From Pholis gunnellus (Eukaryota > Chordata > Actinopteri > Perciformes > Pholidae), in the NCBI GenBank assembly GCA_910591455.2, contig OU342806.1:21456535-21520534 (forward strand): a stretch of 64,000 bases of DNA, written 5' to 3'. The stretch's first letter is position 1. Each line of letters starts with the position of its first letter. The position numbers were made by a program, and so were the translations under genes. Of the stretch, positions 55,578 through 64,000 are shown piece by piece. Under the pieces are notes generated by a model. That model saw nothing but the letters and a program-made list of their open reading frames with translations. It had not been told where the DNA came from and did not search any database.

Positions 55578-55650
55578 TTTCAGAGGCCTTGTGGTGACTT
55601 CATAGGTGCTTTGACCCAGCCGCCCTGTTCTAACAGATAGTAAAAATAAG
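55578..55650 (-). pseudogene. remnant of the terminal exon and 3' UTR of another LU-gene paralogue
   Basis: Read on the minus strand, about 55650-55578 ends an open frame ...IFTIC with TAG. It continues 'aacagggcggctgggtcaaa' and 'gcacctatgaag'. This aligns with the mucin gene's end IIFAFC, TAG and 3' UTR (10893-10830). Only the last few codons and the UTR remain. The 5' side is cut by the TIR element starting at 55651. Confidence 0.55.
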
Positions 55651-57283
55651 GGTAACACTTTATGATAACTACACACTATGAAGCATTAGTTAACCTCCTG
55701 GTCCCTAGCCCTATTTTTAGGCCTCTGCTCGAAAATGTCATACCCATACATGACGGGGCTTATCTCTCTAACTACAAGGTCTATTTGAATAAGTTCAATG
55801 GAATAATAACACTAACACTTGTGAGATTTGTTCATATCAGTGTATATGTTCCTGGTAAATGCTGAATGAATATAGCACACAGCTCAAATTGAAAGTGTTC
55901 AAGTTTGCCTGAAAGAAAAGCACTTTTATTGATGCTATTGATTTGAAATGATGCATACGAAGGCCTAAACTCTCCCAAATCATAGCACAACATGTCAGCA
56001 GTCCTTTTAAAAAAAGAATTGGCTTTGATAAAGTCAAGCAGGCCAGAGATATTGATGTTTTTGTACAGGTCAGCCGAGGTCAGCCGACGTCAATTCTGAT
56101 TTTGGAAGCAGTACTTTCAGCCGTTTTATTGTAATTTGATATACTATATAACTATATATTTCACTTCTTTTATCACTAATAGTGTTCAATCTATCTAATA
56201 CAGCAGTTTGGCATCATTTTGAGAGCCTGGGACCTATAATAACCTGTAAAACATGGCTCATTTTCATCTGAATATCAGTTTTACAGAATGCAATTGAACC
56301 TTACCAAAGCCTGTGATTGGCCGATTTGCGCATACAACACAGCGTTGAACGTGGAAGAGTGTAAGGAGTGTAATGATACGTTCTTTGAGTTGATTGACAG
56401 AATTTTAAGCCAATAAAAATATCGAAAACCGTGGCTTGCCCACAAGGGTCAAACCCATCGGCCAAAACTGAAAAGATTACCCCTTCCTTATACAAGCTCG
56501 CAGAGACTCAGTTTTTTCACAGAACGGAGGAGAGAGACAGGCAGCACATGGCTGCAAGGATTAATTTTTTCTTTTGCGATTTTCATCCAGAAAACCATCT
56601 TAAGGTGCGAAGCGTTTACAATTCTTGACTGTTTGGCTGCGTGTTGAGCTGTGGTTTATGGAGTGCAGCTTATTAATGGTTTGAAGGAGAGGAATTTGGA
56701 AGATATGGTTGGATTCAGTGAGGAGTCCTTGTGCTGCTGCTGGCCTTTCAATGTCATTTATAAATGCTTTATAAGGCATAGATAGTCCTTTAGATGAGGT
56801 CACACAAAATACTTTACTAAGGACTAGTAACTACCTTAATAAATCATGACTTAATCATGAATTGCAGTATTAATACGCATTTATAAAGCATATATTAACA
56901 GTCCCTAACCATTAGTGCATATCTAAATCATTATATATATAAATGCATGAATAACGGACATCTAAATAAGTTATTAATCATTTACTCACACTTTATAAAT
57001 GATATTATTAATCATCTACAACTCCTTAATATTTGGTTTGTAAAATATATAATACTTAATTTACAAATGGGGAATCCATCATTTATGAAGTATGAAAACA
57101 CAATAATGAAACACATAATAGACGAGCTTATTAATCAAGAATAAAACATTCATAACTGTTGTTATGAACTGCATACTAATGAATTATTAATGGAGGAACA
57201 ATGCTTTATAAATGATGAATTAAGTGTTTACTCATACTTAACCAATGCTTCATAGTGTGTAGTTATTATAAAGTGTTTTTTAC
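55651..57283. mobile_element. 1.6-kb DNA element with 40-bp terminal inverted repeats
   Basis: The left end (55654-55693, starting aacactttatgataactac) matches the reverse complement of 57239-57278 at nearly every base across 40 positions. The interior holds a copy of repeat family A (55690-56640) and an AT-rich stretch with many 'tttataaatg' words. No transposase is present, so it is non-autonomous. Confidence 0.7.
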
Positions 57284-57406
57284 TGTTCAATCTGGTTTGT
57301 TTTATTTCATCCTATCTTAATCTTCTTTCACAAGCAATAGAAAAAAGAGTCAGTTGCAATATGATGATATAGATATGATACTGTTTTCTTAAAAATATTA
57401 AGGCAG

Positions 57407-57912
57407 CTGTCACGTGGTGTGGTGGCGGACCCAAACATAGACACAGACCAGGGAGTAAGAGAGTGTCAGGGTTTTATTCCGGGAGGACACAAAGGGAAAA
57501 ATGTATTGGAGCAGCAGGGAATCAAGGACGAGAGGGCGAGGGTGGGAAACCGGGCAGAACAAGGCAGGGCAGGCAGACTGGGGAGCCAGGAGGATGATCC
57601 AAACTGCAGGCACAGGAAGACAAGGTAAGTACAAGAGAAAACAGTTGGATAAACTCAGAATATAATTATACTAAGCGGCCGAGAACAAACAAGATACCAC
57701 AGAGGTTGTAACAACGATCTGGCCAAGAGTGGATGTAAAACCGGGGTAGATAAACTGTTGAGTAGATGAGTTGATGGAAGGCAGCTGGGTAGACTGGACA
57801 GGTGAGGTGAATGAATCGCAATCAGGAGGGAGCCGTGAGGAGCCACGCCCATACCACACACTCACAGACACAGGAAACAGGGAAAACAGGAGGCATGGCC
57901 TGGCCGTGACAG
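57407..57912. mobile_element. 506-bp MITE-like insertion with CTGTCACG/CGTGACAG ends
   Basis: The ends CTGTCACG (57407-57414) and CGTGACAG (57905-57912) are inverted copies. CAG flanks each side (57404-57406 and 57913-57915), a possible 3-bp target duplication. Comparison with the related flank at 50760, which lacks this block, supports it as a clean insertion. It has no coding capacity, and I do not recognise the superfamily with certainty. Confidence 0.65.
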
Positions 57913-58119
57913 CAGCAGTAAGCACATACACATTTGTCTTTGAAATATCTGTTACTTTACCTCAAGAGTCAGGAAAACATCTAGAAAATATGTTACCAGT
58001 TTTTCAGCTTCTTAGAGTTTTTGTCTAATGTATGATATCTATGGTTTTGTTGAATTCTGGAAATTGTCATTTAATACAAATTTTAATCAGAGTTTCAGAA
58101 GTCTTTGCAGGTAAGAAGA

Positions 58120-58990
58120 TCAGCCATGGATTTGTAATTTTTTCTTTTTTTTAAATAAGCTCTTCTGACACCTTGTGGTTTATATTACGAACATACCACA
58201 AAAAGTAAGGACATTTGTGTTTGGTAGAATATTTCTTTTTTGTAACAATGCTTCTTGGCCATGAATCTTATACCTTGGAAAGCCTGTTTATTTCCCTTTT
58301 AAATGGTGCCACATTTGTAAGGAACATGCATGTGTGGGATGAGCAGCAGAGCTGAGTATGTGGGTTGCGCCCATAAAAAAATTGCCAAAGCTTACCTGCC
58401 AATGCCAAACAGCTCATTTTGCCCGGAAGAAATACACATAGAAACAAATGCAGGACAAATTGATGAGGATTAGAGATGTTAAAGGGAGACCAGACTTTTT
58501 GGAAGGCTGTTCATAATGAGTGAATGACACGGAAGACCGAAACAGATGCAATAATCTTCTTTGTCAGCATTCCCCAGGGCTATGAAACAGAAGGCTCAAT
58601 CGTATTCCTGCAGAGGGCTTTACCCACAATGCTGAATATAAACATAAAGGTTTTCTATGTGGTGAACTAATCATCTCTTACTTCTTTATCTGTAATTGCC
58701 TGCATACTTGTACATGAGCTATATGTAGAGAAGTGAGTAATCAAGCACACATTTATTTAGCTTGAAATAGATCACTTTGTCTGAAGTTAAGTAAGCCCGA
58801 GAGCCCCCCCCCCCCCCCCACGGAGCAAGCTTAGCGTACAGCGTGTTGTACAATGCACTTATCAGGAACGAATATGATGAATGTTATACACGTTGTATAC
58901 CTGATTAAAGAAAAATGTCTGGGCTACAAGGTCATGTAAGCCATTTTTACATGCTCCAAACACAATTCTACACAACTCAAATAACCAACA
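58120..58990. other. non-genic spacer
   Basis: There is no gene. It contains a 16-base poly(C) run at 58804-58819. Confidence 0.5.
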
Positions 58991-58999
58991 ATAAGAATG

Positions 59000-60420
59000 T
59001 CCAAAATATCAGTCATATTTCGCCATGAGTGAGTCGACTCTGCTCTCCGTTCGGTATTACCGAGAGATAGCTAAATGCTAACAAGGAAAACCAAGATTCC
59101 AGAAAGCAAGCCAATTCTACACAGATTCCGGAGATATCTTCAATATTTCTCTCCGTGAAACCAATACCGAGATATGAGCCAACAAACACCAGAACCACAA
59201 ATCGCTTTATCGATTATTTTCAGAAACGCACCACACCTTTCGCCATTTTCATAAAGCAAAAGCATAAAATCCCAGTTTTTTTCTCAGATATCTGTTCAAC
59301 GGATGTCTTGTTTGTCATAAATGTGTTTCCGTGAATACAGGGGGTGTCATTTAAGCCGGGAGGAGCTGGGAGTAGGATTTGACTTTCGGCGTTTCGGATT
59401 TTACACTTCACGAGAGATGGTGTTTTGTTGATTCTGACAGTGCTGTCAATCTTTTCCACGTGGCTATAGCTCAATTCTATTGGCTCTAACGCGTCGAAAG
59501 AGGGGTCATTCATTGAAATCGACCAATGGGTTGCTGAGATAGAGCCCTGCGTACACACAGAGGACTGGAATTGAAAAAAACTCCATGATGACAGAGACAC
59601 ACAGAGAGGCCTCAGAGAGGATTCTGGCTCTCAAAATAAAGCCAAACTGCTGTATTTGGATGTATTGAACACCATTAGTGATAAAACAAGTGAAATATAT
59701 AGTTATATAGTGTAGAAAATTTAAATGCCTGACCTCTCTGTACTAAAACCTCTCTAATTTTGTTCTGCTTCACATTATCAAAGTCAAATTTTGCAGAGAG
59801 ACTGTTCACATATTGTGCTTTGATTTGGGAGAAGTTTTAGACTTGCAGCTGCATCATTCCAAAGAAATAATAATAATAAAATTGCTTTTTTATTAGGCGA
59901 ACCTGAAACTTTTCAATTTGTGCTGTGTGCCATCTTCATTTACTCTTAAAACCTCTTGGACCTTGGGGGCCGTTCGGTTCCGAATGTCGTAGAATGGACT
60001 TTTCATAAAGAAATATTATTAATGCTCCATACATGCTATATACCAAATTAACAAAGAAATTCTGAGCAACTTAATCATGTAAACCATTTTACACACTGCA
60101 AACACAATTATACACCATTATACTAACTAACTAAGAAGATTGTACACAATATCACGTATTTTTGGCCATGAGTTGGCACTCTGGAGAAGGCTACACACAA
60201 AGTGCTAACAACTCGCATGGCCGCCCAATACATCTAACAGTAAGAGAATTCGACCACGAATCCAGAGATATCTTCATTATTTCTCTCCGTGAAAGCATTA
60301 CAGAGATACAAGCCAACACGTCTTCATTTGAGCTGTGTGCCATCTTCATTTACTATTAACCAGTAACATATACACAATATTTACCCATCTGAACAAATCT
60401 TACAAGTGTTTCTGTTATTA
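59000..60420 (-). repeat. dispersed repeat family A, inverted and partly doubled copy
   Basis: It resembles 8205-9140 and 55690-56640 on the opposite strand. Two internal segments are also alike ('gagatatcttcaatatttctctccgtgaaa' class words at about 59130 and 60260), so the unit is repeated about 1.1 kb apart. No conserved coding frame is seen. Confidence 0.5.
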
Positions 60421-60911
60421 TAAAACCGAAATTATTCAAATACAAATACAAATACAACCTTGACAGTTCATGGGCTTGAAGATTATGTAATTGCGCTGTG
60501 TTCAGGGTTTTGTTTTTTTCTTTTTATTTCCCTGTTCATGTATCTTAAGGTTTCATCCTAACAACACATGCAACTTGCTCGCTACTGTTTGTTTTAAATC
60601 TCTAAAAGTGATAAAAGATGTTGACGGGAGGATTCTTATTATTCTGTCTGAAGTCCATGGGAATATTAATATTGGAAGATACATATGCCCCAAAAAGTGA
60701 TGCTCTTATTTTCTATGCTAATCTTGAATGCAAACTTATTGATATGGTCAGCTATCTAATTATTTGGGCTGGGTATATCAATAATATTATGGATGTCATC
60801 CCCTCTCTCTTCGCTCTTTCCTGCACTGTAATGAATTGCTGTAAATTTACGGTGGATTTAAAACAGTATCTTACAGTATTTCATAGTAAGGGCAACATAC
60901 AGTTAAATGTT

Positions 60912-61815
60912 CAGAATCAGAATCAGAACCCTTTATTGCCATGGTATGTTGAACATACAAGGAATTTGACATGACGGGAGGTGCATAACATTTAACAATC
61001 AACAACAATCAGTGCAAGTAGAAACATATTCAAATTTACAGAGAGATATAAAATAATGATGAATGATGAATCAGCCGGTTGCTGAAGGAGCTGCACAGAG
61101 CTGCCAGGGCGTCCCGCATGGGGTGGGAGGTACAGTCCATCAGGGATGATAGCTTAGTGATCATCATCCTGTCTCCCACCACCTCCACGGTTCCTTGTGG
61201 GGCCCCCGTACTGCAGGACACCAGGTCGGACTCACACTCCCGTATCCTCACATACTGTGGACGGTTGGTGAGGTAGTCCAAGATCCATGCAGTGAGGTGG
61301 TGGTCCACCCCGGTCTGCTCCAGCTTGTCCCTCAGAAGCAAAGGCTGGATGGTGTTGAAGGCATTGGAGAAATCAAAAAACATGACTCTCACAGTGCTTC
61401 CAGCCTTTTCCAGGTGAGAAAGGCATCTGTGTAGCAGGTAGATGACAACGTCATCCACCCCGATGCCAGATTGGTAGGTGAACTGAAGTGGGTCCAAAGA
61501 TGCGATCACCAGGGGGCGGAGACGTACAAGCCTCTCTAGCATCTTCATCAGGTGGGATGTTAAAGCCAACAGCCTGAAGCTGATGAAATCCTTGGGTCGC
61601 GGGGTCTTTGGGACTGGTACCACGCAGGATGTTTTCCACAGCTGTGGTACTCTCCCCACCTTCAAGGTCAAGTTGAAGATGTGCTCCACTATCCCGCATA
61701 CTTGGTCTGCGCTGGACCTAAGGAGCCTTGAGCTGATGCCATCTGGACCCGTGGCCTTTCTCACCTTGATCCTTCTCAGTTCTTTCCTCACCTGGTCAGT
61801 GGTAAGGGACAAGGA
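60912..61815 (-). mobile_element. internally deleted L2-clade LINE
   Basis: The minus-strand frame 61812-61036 encodes RKATGPDGISSRLLRS, FRLLALTSHLMKMLERLVRL, the motif-A block VMFFDFSNAFNTIQPLLL and the motif-B block STGAPQGT. It then jumps straight to the ORF2 end (KLSSLMDCTSHPMRDALAAL). The YADD catalytic region is deleted. The 3' tail (61000-60912) has the ccatggcaataaagggttct type end with a 'gattctgattctg' repeat. The element is dead. Confidence 0.75.
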
Positions 61816-61819
61816 GGTG

Positions 61820-63150
61820 GGGGCTGTTCATACATATAGTGTGAATGTTACTCCAAAGGGGAAATCAAGGCCACTCAGAATGTCTTTGATCAGAGATGTC
61901 ATCTCTGTTCTCTTCAGAAACACGTTAAATCATTACCTACTCCAAAGATATCATGTAAACTTGAATGATTGGAAAAGTTATTGTATCTTTCACCCTTTCC
62001 ATTTCCATGATGTTGATTTATCTGTCAAACAATGCTAGTCCTTTTATTCTGTACTTACAGATAGACACAGCTAGTTGTAAAACGTTCACCCATTTAGATA
62101 CTCTTTTTTGACATATATAGACATAAAGAAAATAATAATCGGCATACTCGATAGTGTAATACATTAAAAAAATGTATGAGCCCTCTTAAGGTTTTTTGTT
62201 TTTTTTGTAACCATTTGTTTTGGCATACAGTGCATGCCATTCAAACCAAAACCAAATTTCAGAGCACAGGATATAATCAGAAATATCCCTGCAGTCTCAA
62301 GTCTAGTTATTCCCTGGTTTACGAATGTGACCGAGCATAAATTCCAACACAAGTGAGACCCAGTTTGTGAACACCGCTCTTACGGACGAACAAGTCTGTA
62401 ATTAATATGCAGAGAGTTTAGATCTTGTTCTGTATTTATGGCTTGTGTTCATTTGTTTTCCTTCAGAAAAAAAGTAGGCCATGTTGTGCATGTCTTTAGC
62501 CTGTCTAGTGGGCTGAGAATGAGAGCAGAAAAGTTGTTGCTCCAGTTCCAGTTCTTCTCTATTCAACATGTCTTAAAAATATAAGCATAACTCTGGTTCA
62601 CGGTTTTACTGGGATCATTATCCCTGACAAATAGACAAATCTACAATTGAGATAGTAAATCGGAATTATGAGATGAGATCAAATTAATTTTGTCTTATAA
62701 TTTTAACAAAATCACAACGCAAGAAACAAGACATAAAAATCCCAAAACCCAATGTGTAGTGCATACTTTATTTGCAGCACTTGAGTTTAGTCTAAATCTC
62801 ACCTTACCGTCTTATGATTTTCGATTCAACATGTCACATTTTGGAAATGTGTAGTTGTGGTTTACTTTTCAAAGTTCAATCAGATTACATGTTCATTGTG
62901 AGGCTACATCAGTGTAGACACATTCTAAATTGTGGTATACATAAAGCATGACATAAAACAGCATAATTTACATTTTTTGCTTATTATGACAACAACAAAA
63001 AAATCATTATTTTAAGTTTTGACACTACAACCAGACTGCAAACTATGAATGCAACACAAATTCGTCAATACAGCTTTTATTTTGTAATTTATGTCCAGAA
63101 GATCCAGGAACTGTTGTCCTCCCCATCTGTAGCTTCACAGCCTAAACCAA
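61820..63150. other. non-genic spacer before the second gpx7 copy
   Basis: I see no supported gene. There are AT-rich stretches and a few weak words shared with LU-gene introns (for example 'catgtcacattttgg' near 62831), too short to interpret. Confidence 0.4.
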
Positions 63151-63155
63151 GAAGA

Positions 63156-64000
63156 GCCGTATAGGACTTTAATAAAGAAGTTTCCTCTCTGTTGCGTTGG
63201 CAGTTTGACTGTAAAGATGCTTCCAGGAGCCCTCACTGTGTTGCTGACTCTATTCAGCCTCATTGAGACCAAACAGAAAGACTTTTATACTTTTAAAGTT
63301 GTGAACATCAGGGGGAAGTTAGTGTCCCTGGAAAAATACCGGGGTTCGGTAACTTTGAGGTAACATTACACATACAGTATATCGGTGATGCTAGAGTCAC
63401 ACTGTAACCGGTCTCTCTGCATGTCAACCGGTGGCATGAATGAATTTTGCATGGAAATGTTTATTTCTAATTTCTCCCAGTTAGCATTGTGTTAGTATAC
63501 GTAACTAACACAGTAGTGCAGCGGATCAGTTTGACTGCTCTAGCCTGCTCGGGATGTCCCATCATGTAGCCCCGCTAGCCTACGTGGCAAGAGGCCTGCA
63601 GAGCCCCTGCAGCTGCAGGAGCTTCATAGAGTTTTCATTCAAAGCAGGTAGACTAGATTCGCCTTTATCCGTCTATAATGAGTTGATACAATGTAACCTA
63701 TATGCACTTCAGATTTTATTTAAGTTTGTCTGGGTTAATAAATGAGACTGAACATAAGGCATTTTATTTGTAGGTTTGTTCTTAATAATTGCTTTATTTG
63801 TTGTTTATTGCAATTAGTCAATCAGGCTTTGTTCAACACAGTTCATATCAAAAGACACCACATGACAGCGACAGTAGAACAGAATAATGTATCGGCCGCA
63901 TAGTATTTGTATCACTGTAGTAGGAAAATTCAATACATTCTATTTTTTTATTTTTAATATAATCTTTAAATTGTTCGCTTAAACAGAACGTTAAAGGATG
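63156..64000 (+). repeat. segmental duplication of window positions 1-875
   Basis: Position 63156 matches position 1 at a constant offset of 63155, including the 5' flank, gpx7 exon 1 and intron 1, with a few percent mismatch. The only large difference is the missing second 31-bp unit (copy 1 at 488-518). The match runs to the window end, so the duplicated block is longer than shown. Confidence 0.95.
63217..63348 (+). CDS. gpx7: gpx7 copy 2, exon 1 (gene continues beyond the window)
   Basis: This exon has 44 codons, identical in structure to 62-193, with donor gtaact at 63349. It ends Tyr-Arg-Gly-Ser, the residue expected for the family, where copy 1 has Leu. Signal peptide and N-terminal motif are intact. 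Exons 2 and 3 are outside the window, so whether this copy is functional cannot be judged. Confidence 0.8.

Noticed and set aside
62820..62900. Possible further LU-gene intron remnant near 62.8 kb
   Set aside because: Only one 15-base word is shared with the intron at 42447; this is too short to separate from chance.

Overview
This window is eukaryotic and almost certainly from a ray-finned (teleost) fish. Genes are split by GT-AG introns, and the spacer DNA is AT-rich and full of fish-type repeats: L2- and L1-type LINE fragments, a piggyBac remnant, MITE-like elements, SINE-like repeats and microsatellites. There is no bacterial-style gene organisation.

Layout. (1) Positions 1-6150 hold a plus-strand three-exon glutathione peroxidase 7 gene (gpx7: 62-193, 3180-3437, 5940-6097). 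Exon 3 has an apparent frameshift that removes the C-terminal ER-retrieval-like tail, and intron 2 holds a 2.2 kb TIR element. A second gpx7 exon 1 lies at 63217-63348 inside a copy of positions 1-875, so the window is flanked by two gpx7 copies in the same orientation. (2) Positions 6.3-10.7 kb are repeats, including an internally deleted piggyBac element (6355-7444). (3) Positions 10876-45958 on the minus strand are one gene: a signal-peptide exon, two Ly6/uPAR (LU) domains, a short Thr-rich exon, two more LU domains, then a single 31.4 kb exon. That exon encodes about 10,400 residues of Thr/Ala/Pro/Glu hexapeptide repeats and ends in a GPI-anchor-like tail. The spliced reading frame predicts a 10,867-residue precursor. 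The second LU pair arose by a 1908 bp tandem duplication. (4) Positions 46-63 kb hold a broken paralogue of the LU gene (48.9-49.6 kb), a fragment of another paralogue's 3' end (55.6 kb), LINE fragments, TIR elements and simple repeats.

How it fits together. gpx7 encodes an ER-lumenal peroxidase and is not obviously related to its neighbour. The dominant feature is the giant mucin-like LU protein. It combines a cysteine-rich, toxin-fold-type adhesion or inhibitor head (as in PLA2-inhibitor/uPAR-like fish proteins) with an enormous O-glycosylation platform and probable GPI tethering. The LU module, its flanks and the gpx7 exon all show repeated duplication, so this is a locally expanding tandem locus.

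All coordinates and splice junctions were read by eye. Expression, array length and species are not determined.
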